Origin: a bacterium DOLZORAL124_38_8
GTDB lineage: Bacteria; Patescibacteriota; Gracilibacteria; UBA4473
Direction of reading: 5' to 3'
NCBI GenBank assembly: GCA_002747745.1
Contig: PDQG01000009.1
Span: forward strand, 1-43,770
Length of the DNA stretch: 43,770 nt
Shown: positions 30,534 to 38,230 of the stretch, in pieces
Numbering within the stretch: position 1 is the stretch's first letter
Layout: the number at the start of each line of letters is the position of its first letter
The notes under the pieces: model-generated
The model's input: the letters and a program-made list of their open reading frames with translations, nothing else
Told to the model about the DNA's origin: nothing
Database searches by the model: none
Position numbers and translations under genes: made by a program

Positions 30534-31094
30534 TTATGTTAAATCGTCTTTTAGCAAATCATAGAGCTTTTCATTCCACCACTGTCCGTCATAAAAAGCG
30601 GCCTCGCGCTCGGTTCCAATATACTTAAATCCACATTTAGTCAAAACTCTTCCTGAGGCTTCATTGACGGCAATATGTTTGGCATAAATCCGGTGTAAAT
30701 TAAGTTTTTCAAACCCAAATTTTAAAACGGATTGAACCGCTTCCGTCATAATACCTTGTCCTTGAAACGCTGGCGATAACCAGTACCCCAAATTAGCCGA
30801 ATCGTGTGTCCGTTTTTTTAAAAAACTTTGATACACAATATCGTGTAGTCCAATTTGACCAGCATACTGTCCATCGAGCCAAATTCCCCACACTAATTCA
30901 GACAAAGACTCTAAGTTATTAACAAATGAAAAATAGTCTTCGGTCTCGGATAATTCTTGCGGGGGCAAAAACGTTAAATGTTTGGTAATAGTTGGGTGTG
31001 CTTGCAAAATATCAAACGCCTGCTTGGCATCTGATTTGCTTACTAATCGTAATTCTAAACGCTCGGTTTTTATGATGTAGTCTTCTTTTTTCAT
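30534..31094 (-). CDS. GNAT acetyltransferase, RimJ/RimL-like
   Basis: A 186-aa GCN5-related N-acetyltransferase. The N-terminus TERLELRLVSKSDAKQAFDIL and the acetyl-CoA site LGYWLSPAFQGQGIMTEAV (Q/R-x-x-G-x-G/A form) followed by LNLHRIYAKHIAVNEASGRVLTKCGFKYIGTEREAAFYDGQWWNEKLYDLL are typical of the RimJ/RimL group, which acetylates ribosomal protein N-termini or small amines. The substrate cannot be told. It sits between pyrB and pyrC, 8 nt from the latter, which is probably chance co-location. Stop is TAA. Confidence 0.85.
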   Translation of the reverse strand: MKKEDYIIKTERLELRLVSKSDAKQAFDILQAHPTITKHLTFLPPQELSETEDYFSFVNNLESLSELVWGIWLDGQYAGQIGLHDIVYQSFLKKRTHDSANLGYWLSPAFQGQGIMTEAVQSVLKFGFEKLNLHRIYAKHIAVNEASGRVLTKCGFKYIGTEREAAFYDGQWWNEKLYDLLKDDLT

Positions 31095-31274
31095 ATTTTT
31101 ATTGTTTTCTCAATAATGATATCCCCTATTTTTGAGTGAAAAATTTTTAATTTTGAGTCGAAAAATCTTCCATTGAATTATAAAATATTTGGAGATCCTT
31201 CGGTTCGTTTGTTTTACAAACTATCTCAGGAATAGTTACTTGAGTGTGAATATTTTTATTCTCTCTCTTAATTT
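31095..31274. other. Spacer pyrB-GNAT with decayed palindromic repeat
   Basis: This 180-nt gap contains GAGATCCTTCGGTTCG ... TCTCAGGA, an inverted arrangement like common GAGAT...ATCTC repeat elements, enclosing GTTTGT/ACAAAC. TTGAGTGAAAAA and TTGAGTCGAAAAA form a short direct repeat. TATAAT on the minus strand near 31182-31177 might be a -10 for the GNAT-pyrC pair. No gene is supported. Confidence 0.4.
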
Positions 31275-32183
31275 TTAAATCAACCCCAACGCACGCGCAA
31301 TCAAAGTCATTCGAATTGGTACTCCGTTGCGGGCTTGTTCAAAATAAGTGGCTTGTGGCAAAGCATCAACCCCTAAAGTAATTTCGTTAATTCGTGGCAA
31401 TGGATGCATCAAAATAGCCGTCTCTTTCATGGTTGAAACCTTTGGCACATCAAACACGAACACGTCTTTTAACCGTTCATATTCAGCCAAATCATCAAAT
31501 CGTTCTTGTTGTAATCGAGTGTCATAAATAATATCTGAATTTTCCAACACATCAGCGTTTAATTCGTACACAATTTTATCGTCTGATTTTACATACTCGC
31601 TCGGCATTTGAATTTCTTTCGGAGCCACAAACGTCATATCGACTCCTTCAAAATAACGCAAGATTTTTGATAATGAATGCACCGTTCGTCCGTATTTCAA
31701 ATCACCAACAAACGCCACTTTTAAAGTATCTTGTCCTAATCGGTTTTTAAACTTTTTGTGAATAGTGTACAAATCAAGCAATGATTGTGTTGGATGTTCC
31801 CCCGCCCCATCACCAGCGTTTAACACGGGAATGTTGGAAGCATCGGCGGCTTTTTGGGCGTCGCCTTTCATCTTTGAACGAATCGCAATCACATCAGCAT
31901 AACCGTTAATCATTCGAATCGTATCTTCTAAAATTTCCCCTTTGGTTTGCGAAGAAAAGTTTGTGTTGGTTTCTGAAATAATTTTTCCGCCCAAACGAAG
32001 CATCGCACTTTCGAAACTCAATCGTGTTCGAGTTGATGGTTCGTAAAACAATGTCGCCAAGATTTTCCGTTCTGCCATATTGGTTCCACCTCGTTTCAAA
32101 ATTACTTCCATTTCTTCTGCTTGTGCCAAAATCTCTTGCAATAGTTCAAGCGTAAACTGATCAGCCGATAGTACGTGTTTCAT
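31275..32183 (-). CDS. pyrB: Aspartate carbamoyltransferase catalytic subunit
   Basis: Joins carbamoyl phosphate to aspartate, the committed step of pyrimidine synthesis. The 302-aa product has the carbamoyl-phosphate motif FYEPSTRTRLSFESA (46-60), NAGDGAGEHPTQSLLDLYTI, VGDLKYGRTVHSL, HPLPRINEI (about 261-269) and YFEQARNGVPIRMTLIARAL. Length is that of the catalytic chain alone; no pyrI gene is in the window, so it may act as an unregulated trimer. The ATG directly follows the stop of a mini-ORF in an attenuator-like leader. A 180-nt gap separates it from GNAT-pyrC. Stop is TAA. Confidence 0.97.
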   Translation of the reverse strand: MKHVLSADQFTLELLQEILAQAEEMEVILKRGGTNMAERKILATLFYEPSTRTRLSFESAMLRLGGKIISETNTNFSSQTKGEILEDTIRMINGYADVIAIRSKMKGDAQKAADASNIPVLNAGDGAGEHPTQSLLDLYTIHKKFKNRLGQDTLKVAFVGDLKYGRTVHSLSKILRYFEGVDMTFVAPKEIQMPSEYVKSDDKIVYELNADVLENSDIIYDTRLQQERFDDLAEYERLKDVFVFDVPKVSTMKETAILMHPLPRINEITLGVDALPQATYFEQARNGVPIRMTLIARALGLI

Positions 32184-32222
32184 TTAAAAAAAGTTAAAAA
32201 AAAGAACCAACAACTGGTTCAT
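32184..32222 (-). CDS. Mini-ORF spanning the pyrB leader terminator
   Basis: Twelve codons, MNQLLVLFFNFF, with TAA abutting the pyrB ATG. It runs through the whole terminator hairpin and its T-tract (the Phe TTT codons are the U-run). A ribosome translating it would keep the hairpin from forming and could hand over to pyrB by stop-start coupling. The E. coli pyrBI leader peptide likewise runs through its terminator. Whether it is translated is inferred. Confidence 0.4.
   Translation of the reverse strand: MNQLLVLFFNFF
32196..32220 (-). terminator. pyrB leader terminator (possible attenuator)
   Basis: On the minus strand GAACCA-GTTGT-TGGTTC then eight T, only 13 nt before the pyrB ATG. A terminator between promoter and gene has no sense unless it is regulated. 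The 6-bp stem is modest. Confidence 0.6.
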
Positions 32223-32229
32223 AAAAGGT

Positions 32230-32265
32230 TTAAATCCGAAGCCCAAGAATTGTTCCTAAGTTCAT
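32230..32265 (-). CDS. pyrB leader mini-ORF 1
   Basis: Eleven codons, MNLGTILGLRI, stop TAA. The ATG is about 2 nt after the predicted transcript start (leaderless). The stop lies 9 nt before the terminator's 5' arm, so a terminating ribosome would cover that arm. It fits a pyrBI-like coupling mechanism, but a random ORF of this size is also possible. Confidence 0.4.
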   Translation of the reverse strand: MNLGTILGLRI

Positions 32266-32273
32266 CTGAAACC

Positions 32274-32302
32274 AGTGTACAAAATTTAACGCATTCAAAC
32301 AA
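32274..32302 (-). promoter_or_regulatory. pyrB promoter
   Basis: On the minus strand TTGTTT (32302-32297), a 17-nt spacer and TACACT (32279-32274), between the DUF805 terminator and the pyrB leader. Confidence 0.45.
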
Positions 32303-32313
32303 ATCTTTTTAGA

Positions 32314-32344
32314 AAAAAATATCACCCAACAGCGTGGGTGATAT
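32314..32344 (-). terminator. Intrinsic terminator after DUF805 gene
   Basis: ATATCACCCA, a 6-nt loop, TGGGTGATAT; on the minus strand followed by TTTTTT. It lies 22 nt after the DUF805 stop. Confidence 0.87.
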
Positions 32345-32366
32345 AGATTTTAATAATTATTTACAA

Positions 32367-32717
32367 TTATTTTTTCACATTACAGGCTACTGGTTTTCCG
32401 TATTGATTTTCTTTTTCATCTCCTTTTAAACAGAACAAGTAAATGTTGTAGAAAGGAACCAAAATAAACCAACCAGATTTATTAATATCATGCATTCGTC
32501 GGATACCAACGGCAATTCCAGGAACCAAAACAACTAATGAGAAAATAGTTTCTAAAATAGTAGTTCCGATTATTCCACCAATAATACCCAAAACAATAGT
32601 CACCGCCCAGTTCACCAAAGTAAAGGTCCAGAATTCGTGTCGACAAGCTCGCCCATCAAAATCTTTAAAAGCGTGAGCGGCTTTCATGTATGAGGTTTTA
32701 ATTTGTTCAATATTCAT
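32367..32717 (-). CDS. DUF805 family membrane protein
   Basis: A 116-aa inner-membrane protein. It shows the DUF805 layout: an N-terminal FDGRACRHEFWTFTLVNW (the R-x(2)-EFW motif), two hydrophobic helices, the signature VPGIAVGIRRMHDINKSGWFILVP (about 72-95), and a C-terminal GDEKENQYGKP (N-x-YG motif). Function of the family is unknown. It starts 17 nt after the lipoprotein gene, forming a two-gene unit closed by a terminator. Stop is TAA. Confidence 0.88.
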   Translation of the reverse strand: MNIEQIKTSYMKAAHAFKDFDGRACRHEFWTFTLVNWAVTIVLGIIGGIIGTTILETIFSLVVLVPGIAVGIRRMHDINKSGWFILVPFYNIYLFCLKGDEKENQYGKPVACNVKK

Positions 32718-32734
32718 TTTTTTTGGGGTTTAAA

Positions 32735-33106
32735 TTATTTTTTTACTTCTTCTTTCTTTCCTTCTACTTTTTCTTTCACTGTGTCTACTGCTTTTTCAGC
32801 TGTTTTTTCTACTTTTTCGGCTCCGTCTTTCACCGCATCAACCGTTTTTTCTGTTCCTTCTTTTACCGCGTCTTTTGTTGCTTCTGCCCCTTCCTTTACA
32901 ACATCAACTGTTTTCTCAGCCCCCTCTTTTACTACGTCAGCCGTTTTTTCAGCTCCTTCCTTTACGGTATCAACTGTTTTGGTCGCTCCGTCTTTTACCG
33001 TTTCCATAGCAGAATTAGCCGTGTCTTTTACTTTTTCCACTGGGTTACATCCAGCTAACAATGTTCCTGCCAATACAACCAATGATAATACTAATGCTTT
33101 TTTCAT
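32735..33106 (-). CDS. Lipoprotein with 11-residue LEA-like repeats
   Basis: The 123-aa precursor begins MKKALVLSLVVLAGTLLAGC; the lipobox LLAGC ends at Cys20, so the mature protein is about 104 residues anchored by lipid. From about residue 35 to 115 it consists of 11-residue repeats of the type TVKEGAEKTVD (for example TVKDGATKTVD, VVKEGAEKTAD, AVKEGTEKTVD), giving an amphipathic helix rich in Lys/Glu/Ala, as in group 3 LEA proteins and apolipoproteins. It could shield or span the envelope surface. I use the ATG at 33106 to place the signal peptide correctly. Next to a DUF805 gene. Stop is TAA. Confidence 0.85.
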   Translation of the reverse strand: MKKALVLSLVVLAGTLLAGCNPVEKVKDTANSAMETVKDGATKTVDTVKEGAEKTADVVKEGAEKTVDVVKEGAEATKDAVKEGTEKTVDAVKDGAEKVEKTAEKAVDTVKEKVEGKKEEVKK

Positions 33107-33209
33107 GTTTTTTGTTTTATTAATTAAATAAGCACCAACAATTATTGGGAAAATGAAAGAATAATGCAAGTTTTAATTTATGACCCCGTTTTTTTTACCA
33201 AAAAAATAG

Positions 33210-33238
33210 TTGAACCAAGACGCAAAAGCCGATAGAAT
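33210..33238 (+). promoter_or_regulatory. carB C-half promoter, leaderless
   Basis: TTGAAC (33210-33215), a 17-nt spacer and TAGAAT (33233-33238). The ATG at 33246 is 7 nt after the -10, so transcription should start at or next to the A of ATG. Confidence 0.65.
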
Positions 33239-33245
33239 TTTACAG

Positions 33246-34796
33246 ATGAAGAAAAAAATATTGATTATTGGTTCTGGTCCATACAGTATTGGAAGCTCGG
33301 TAGAGTTTGACTGGTGTGGAGTACAAGTATTACGAACGCTTAAAAAAATGGGCTACGAAACGGTGTTTATCAACTCAAACCCCGAAACTGTTTCGACCGA
33401 TTTTGATGAATGCGACCGATTATATTTTGAAGAGTTAACCTTCGAAAAAGTACTCGATATTTATGATAAAGAACAACCAGACGGCGTGATTTTCTCAACT
33501 GGTGGACAAATTGCCCAAAACATGGCAGAAAAATTATCCGATTATGGGGTACCATTATTAGGAACTAGTGTAGAAAGTATTGATAAATGTGAAGACCGAG
33601 CCAAATTTTCGGCCCTTTGTGACCAATTAGAACTAGACCAACCAAAATGGTCGAGTTTTGATACACACGAAGAAGCCAAAAAATTTGCCGACGAAGTAGG
33701 ATACCCTGTTTTAGTACGACCAAGTTTTGTATTGTCAGGAGCGGCCATGGCCGTGGCCACCGATAAAGAAATGCTTGAAGAATACCTAAACACCGCCGTG
33801 GGAACGACTGATTCGAGCGTGGTGATTTCGAAATTTGAAGAAAACGCCAAAGAAATTGAGTTTGATGGTGTAGCACAAGACGGAGAAATTATCGTATCGG
33901 CCATTGGAGAACACGTAGAAAACGCTGGAGTACACTCGGGTGATGCAACCATTGTAATTCCGGCCCAAAATGTGTATCTCGAAACAATGCGACGAGTGAA
34001 AAAAATTGCCCAAAAACTCGCCAAAGAGTTACAAATCTCAGGACCATTTAATATTCAGTTTTTAGCCAAACAAAACGAAATTAAAATTATTGAATGTAAT
34101 TTGCGAGCCAGCCGAAGTTTTCCGTTTGCCAGCAAAGTACTAGAACAAAACTTTATTGAAATTGCCACCAAAATATTGGTTGGAGAAACACTCGAACCAC
34201 AAGAAAAAAATCCGCTAAACATTAAGTTGGTAGGGGTAAAAGCCGCCCAATTCTCGTTTAGCCGATTAAAAGGAGCCGACCCAAATTTAGGCGTAGAAAT
34301 GAGTTCGACGGGAGAAGTTGGATGTTTTGGGTTGTGTGTCGAAGAAGCCTTCTTAAAAAGTATGATTTCGGTTGGATTCCGTATTCCACCACAAAACTCA
34401 ACTATTTTGGTCACGCTGGGAAAACTCAAAGAAAAAGTTGGATTTTTGGACACCGCCAAAGATTTAGCCAAGTTAGGATTTAAGTTTACTGGAACGGCTG
34501 GAACGGCGGCTTTCTTAAATGAAAACGGCATTGAGTGTGAACGATTATACAAACTGTCTGAAGATCAACATCCAAATGTGGTTGATGCCATTAAAGAAAA
34601 ACAAGTCTCATTAGTAATCAATACGGCAAACAAGTTTAGCCACGAAGAACAAACCGACGGCTACCACATCCGACGAGCCGCTATTGATTGTAATGTACCA
34701 TTGCTCATTAATGTACAATTGGTAAAACTCTTAGCCAAAGCGTTGAAAAAATTTCCAACCCAAGCTGATTTACCCGTATTTGCGTACGGCGAATAA
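33246..34796 (+). CDS. carB: Carbamoyl-phosphate synthase large chain, C-terminal half
   Basis: This 516-aa protein is the second half of CarB, which phosphorylates carbamate to carbamoyl phosphate. It begins MKKKILIIGSGPYSIGSSVEFDW, equivalent to the start of the second synthetase unit, has the ATP-grasp domain (VRPSFVLSGAAMAV, EFDGVAQDGEIIVSAIGEHVENAGVHSGD, NIQFLAK, IECNLRASRSFPFASK) and a C-terminal MGS-like allosteric domain (about 380-516). The N-terminal half is a separate gene at 38231-39877 on the other strand. A TTG 36 nt upstream is in frame but overlaps the promoter. Split CarB is known in Aquifex and methanogens. Stop is TAA. Confidence 0.95.
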   Translation: MKKKILIIGSGPYSIGSSVEFDWCGVQVLRTLKKMGYETVFINSNPETVSTDFDECDRLYFEELTFEKVLDIYDKEQPDGVIFSTGGQIAQNMAEKLSDYGVPLLGTSVESIDKCEDRAKFSALCDQLELDQPKWSSFDTHEEAKKFADEVGYPVLVRPSFVLSGAAMAVATDKEMLEEYLNTAVGTTDSSVVISKFEENAKEIEFDGVAQDGEIIVSAIGEHVENAGVHSGDATIVIPAQNVYLETMRRVKKIAQKLAKELQISGPFNIQFLAKQNEIKIIECNLRASRSFPFASKVLEQNFIEIATKILVGETLEPQEKNPLNIKLVGVKAAQFSFSRLKGADPNLGVEMSSTGEVGCFGLCVEEAFLKSMISVGFRIPPQNSTILVTLGKLKEKVGFLDTAKDLAKLGFKFTGTAGTAAFLNENGIECERLYKLSEDQHPNVVDAIKEKQVSLVINTANKFSHEEQTDGYHIRRAAIDCNVPLLINVQLVKLLAKALKKFPTQADLPVFAYGE

Positions 34797-34814
34797 CATT
34801 GGACCGAAAACAAC

Positions 34815-34846
34815 AAAAAAACACTCGCCCGTGGCGAGTGTTTTTT
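34815..34846. terminator. Bidirectional terminator, carB C-half / unknown gene
   Basis: AAAACACTCGCC-CGT-GGCGAGTGTTTT, a perfect 12-bp stem, with T-tracts on both strands between convergent genes. The stem resembles that of asnB leader terminator 1. Confidence 0.92.
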
Positions 34847-34870
34847 AGTAAACAAAAGCAGAAAGATATC

Positions 34871-36388
34871 TTATTTTTTATTTTTTGAATTAATAAGTTC
34901 GACTAATGTATTTATGGCATCTACTAAGGACTGTTCTGAATTACTTCGTGAATTATCATTAGACATGATAGCATCAGCATTAGCATTGTTTTCTAAATTT
35001 TCAATTATAGGAACTATCTCTTTCGGAAGTTGTCTAGACACAAACCACGATTTCCCAACACTTTTTAAGCGTATTAACTCAGCCAACAATTTAAATACTT
35101 CTAAATAATTATCATTCATACGAGCAAAATCTTTCATTTGTTCTTCATACGCTGCTTTTTCTGCTTCTAATGTTTGAATTTTGTTGTTCAATGTCTCCTT
35201 TTCATTATTAAATTGTTCACGCTCTTTATCAAACGCTGCCTGATTTGATTCGAGTTTTTTTCGCTCTTCAACAAATTTTTCAGGACTTAATCCCAATTCC
35301 AAAATACTATTATATAACTTATTAAACTTTTTCTTTGTTTCACTCACCGAAGTATCAACATTATACTTAACGTCAACTTCGTACGTAACAACTTCACCAT
35401 TTCCAACCTGTTTTACCAACAACTTATTCCCATCAAAATCTAGTGCATTATGATAATAATTTATTTTTTTCGGAATTTTCGTGTCAACAAATTGTCCATC
35501 AATAAATAATTCATACTCTTTTGTCTCCCCCTTTTCCGAACAAAGAACCACATAATGTTCTCCATCCTTACTTAATACCACATCATTAACATAAAAACTT
35601 TCCGGAATATCAATAATTATTGGATTTTCTTCTCCTTTCCCAATGGCAACTTTATTATTTGTAGCAGCTACAATATCTTTGGTGGCTGAATTAACTTTTA
35701 AAACATTAATTCTATTTTTTCTTCCACCATTTGGCACAGCCTCAAAAAACCATTCTTTAGATTTTCCATTCTTATCAACAAGATACACCGTTCCCGAATC
35801 AAAATAATCGCCTAACTTGGACGCCGCCACTAAAAATTCCGTATCAGAATATGGCTGTACATATTTTGGAACCATTAAATCTGTTTCTATCCTATTTACA
35901 CTTAATTTTTTAGATTTTTCTGTTACCTCTATTTGATTCTTTAAATCCCAGAGTCTTAGATACTCATCCCGACCCAAATCGGCCGTTGTGCTTACTACTT
36001 CACCCGTATTTTTATTTAGCACCACCCCACGACTAATATGGTTATTATCTTTCCGCACTTTCTCTGTCACAAATTCATCTTCTTTCAGCCCAAAAACAAC
36101 TTCTTTCTTAACATAACTTTTTTCTGGATAAAAAAAACCTGTTTTTTCAGTGTCTTCTTGTATTTTAACCCATTCACCATCATCCGTAGTTCTAAATTTC
36201 ACCCCATCATCAAAAGAAATTCCTGAATTATCTCGCTGAGGACAATCTTCAACTCTTTTATCAGACAAAATCGTTTTAATTGAATTTCCTGACTCATCAA
36301 CTGCCTCTGCATGAGTGTTTACATCTGGGTTAAACTGAAACAAATATTTTGAATATTGAGCCGATTTATGCTTATATAAATTTTTCAT
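34871..36388 (-). CDS. Unknown protein: beta-rich (propeller-like) domain plus coiled coil
   Basis: The 505-aa product is unrecognised. Residues about 60-365 are rich in short beta strands with recurrent D/G turns (EFLVAASKLGDYFDSGTVYLVDK, VNDVVLSKDGEHYVVLCSE, YHNALDFDGNKLLVKQ), a pattern like WD40/Kelch-type propeller blades. Residues about 370-440 (EERKKLESNQAAFDKERE, NKIQTLEAEKAAYEEQMKD) form a clear coiled coil, then a helical tail with a Ser/Asn-rich end. No signal peptide or membrane segment is seen, so it is probably cytoplasmic, perhaps a scaffold. I choose ATG at 36388; a GTG precedes it. It is divergent from pepF. Stop is TAA. Confidence 0.65.
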   Translation of the reverse strand: MKNLYKHKSAQYSKYLFQFNPDVNTHAEAVDESGNSIKTILSDKRVEDCPQRDNSGISFDDGVKFRTTDDGEWVKIQEDTEKTGFFYPEKSYVKKEVVFGLKEDEFVTEKVRKDNNHISRGVVLNKNTGEVVSTTADLGRDEYLRLWDLKNQIEVTEKSKKLSVNRIETDLMVPKYVQPYSDTEFLVAASKLGDYFDSGTVYLVDKNGKSKEWFFEAVPNGGRKNRINVLKVNSATKDIVAATNNKVAIGKGEENPIIIDIPESFYVNDVVLSKDGEHYVVLCSEKGETKEYELFIDGQFVDTKIPKKINYYHNALDFDGNKLLVKQVGNGEVVTYEVDVKYNVDTSVSETKKKFNKLYNSILELGLSPEKFVEERKKLESNQAAFDKEREQFNNEKETLNNKIQTLEAEKAAYEEQMKDFARMNDNYLEVFKLLAELIRLKSVGKSWFVSRQLPKEIVPIIENLENNANADAIMSNDNSRSNSEQSLVDAINTLVELINSKNKK

Positions 36389-36483
36389 CACACAAATTAT
36401 AAAATAAATTTACAAAAAAGTCAAACGTATTAGATTTTTTATCGACAAAATATTATACTGTTTTCCAGATTAAAAAAATAAAT

Positions 36484-38163
36484 ATGAGAAAATTTTTACC
36501 AACCGATTTTACGCTTACCAAATGGGAAGACCTACAACCATTTATAGCCATACTCCAACAATACCCCGTAGAAACCAAAGCCGACTTACTTGATTTTTTA
36601 AGCAAACGCAGTGAGTTTGACGCGTTTTTATCAGAAAATATGGCATGGCGCTACATTAAGATGAGTTGCGACACGAGCCAACCAGAACTCGAACAATCGT
36701 ACAACTTTTTTGTTCAAAAAATACAACCAAAACTCTCTCCCCTTGCCAATGAACTTAACAAAAAGGTGGCACAATCGCCGGCGGTAGACGAATTGGGGCA
36801 AGATTTTCAACCTTACTTACAATCGCTAAAAAGTTCGATTGAAATTTTCCGTGACGAAAATGTGCCTATTTTTACGCGACTGGAAACCAACGAGACTCAG
36901 TACGGAAAACAAGCTTCGCAAATGAACATCGAATGGGAAAACAAAAAAATAACCTTGCAACAAGCCTCTTTATTACTCAAAGAAAACGACCGAGACACCA
37001 GAGAACAAGCCTACCGAAAAATAGCCGCCACCAGACTAACACAAAAAGAATTTTTTGATGATTTGTTTGATACCCTGCTAAAAGACCGAATACAAGTAGC
37101 ACAAAATGCGGGATTTGCTAATTTTAGAGATTATATGTTTGTGGCCATGGATCGGTTTGATTACACCCCACAAGATTGCGAAAACTTTTGGGAATCAGTG
37201 AAAAAAAATCTGGTGCCGATTCAAAAAGAAATTCTAGAAAAACGAAGAACCGCCCTTAATTTAGACACACTCAAACCTTGGGATTTATCAGTCGATGTCA
37301 GTGGACAACCGCCATTAAAACCTTTTGAAAACACGACTGAGTTAGTCAACAAAACCATTCAAGGATTTGGACAATTAAACCCCAAGTTTGCTCAATTTAT
37401 TACCGAACAAAGAGATCGCAAACATCTCGATTTAGAGTCTCGTCCGCACAAACATCCCGGCGGATACAATTATCCTTTAGCCGAATGTGGGATTCCGTTT
37501 ATTTTTATGAACGCCGTTGGGAGCCACCGAGATTTAGACACCATGGTACACGAAGGCGGACATGCAATTCATAGTTTTTTGTGCCGTGACTTGCCATTCA
37601 ATTTTATGAAAAACACGGGAATGGAAGTAGCTGAATTGGCTTCGATGAGCATGGAATTGTTTTCTATTTCGTTTTTAGATTTGTTTTACAGCCAAGATGA
37701 AATTAAACGCGCCGTAACCGAAAAAATTGAAGACGCTATTTATTCGCTTATTTGGATTGCGCAAGTAGACAAATTCCAACACTGGATCTACACCAACCCT
37801 AACCACACCGCCGAAGAACGAAACGACCAATGGCGAGCTATCTCTGAAGAATTTTCTACCCACATGGTTGATACGAGCGAATTTGAAGAGAACAAACGCA
37901 TTGCTTGGCAATCTCAATTACATATTTTCGAAGTCCCATTCTATTACATCGAATATGGGTTTGCACAACTCGGAGCCATTGCCAACTGGAAAAACTTTGA
38001 AGCGAATCCAGCAAAAACGATTCAGCAATACGAAGATTTTATGGCCTTAGGAAACACGCGTAGTATTCCAGAACTATATGAAGCGTCTGGTATTAAGTTT
38101 GATTTTTCCGAAACATACATCAAAGAATTAGCTGACTTCTTGGTACAAAAATTAGGAAAATAA
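36484..38163 (+). CDS. pepF: Oligoendopeptidase, M3 family
   Basis: A cytoplasmic zinc peptidase that trims short peptides. The 559-aa protein has the M3 signature MVHEGGHAIHSF (zinc site HEGGH, 356-360) with the third ligand in MEVAELASMSMEL; RPHKHPGGYNY and the C-terminal PFYYIEYGFAQLGAI are typical of the PepF branch. Length is slightly shorter than usual (560-600). The ATG lies 24 nt after TATACT (36454-36459), a likely -10; no Shine-Dalgarno. It is convergent with carB N-half, with a shared terminator. Stop is TAA. Confidence 0.94.
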   Translation: MRKFLPTDFTLTKWEDLQPFIAILQQYPVETKADLLDFLSKRSEFDAFLSENMAWRYIKMSCDTSQPELEQSYNFFVQKIQPKLSPLANELNKKVAQSPAVDELGQDFQPYLQSLKSSIEIFRDENVPIFTRLETNETQYGKQASQMNIEWENKKITLQQASLLLKENDRDTREQAYRKIAATRLTQKEFFDDLFDTLLKDRIQVAQNAGFANFRDYMFVAMDRFDYTPQDCENFWESVKKNLVPIQKEILEKRRTALNLDTLKPWDLSVDVSGQPPLKPFENTTELVNKTIQGFGQLNPKFAQFITEQRDRKHLDLESRPHKHPGGYNYPLAECGIPFIFMNAVGSHRDLDTMVHEGGHAIHSFLCRDLPFNFMKNTGMEVAELASMSMELFSISFLDLFYSQDEIKRAVTEKIEDAIYSLIWIAQVDKFQHWIYTNPNHTAEERNDQWRAISEEFSTHMVDTSEFEENKRIAWQSQLHIFEVPFYYIEYGFAQLGAIANWKNFEANPAKTIQQYEDFMALGNTRSIPELYEASGIKFDFSETYIKELADFLVQKLGK

Positions 38164-38174
38164 TCTTTCTCACA

Positions 38175-38204
38175 AAAAAAGAGTATTAGGAAATACTCTT
38201 TTTT
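38175..38204. terminator. Bidirectional terminator, pepF / carB N-half
   Basis: AAAAGAGTATT-AGGA-AATACTCTTTT, an 11-bp stem, with T-tracts on both strands. Confidence 0.88.
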
Positions 38205-38230
38205 ATTATTGATTTTTATGCTGGCAGAAA

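Noticed and set aside
32266..32275. CTGGTTTCAG as an antiterminator arm pairing with AACCAG in the pyrB leader
   Set aside because: It overlaps the predicted -10 and would not be in the transcript if the promoter is right; only 6 bp pair.
33210..33245. TTG start for carB C-half adding 12 residues
   Set aside because: The codons coincide with the -35/-10 promoter sequence, and the ATG at 33246 gives the canonical N-terminus.
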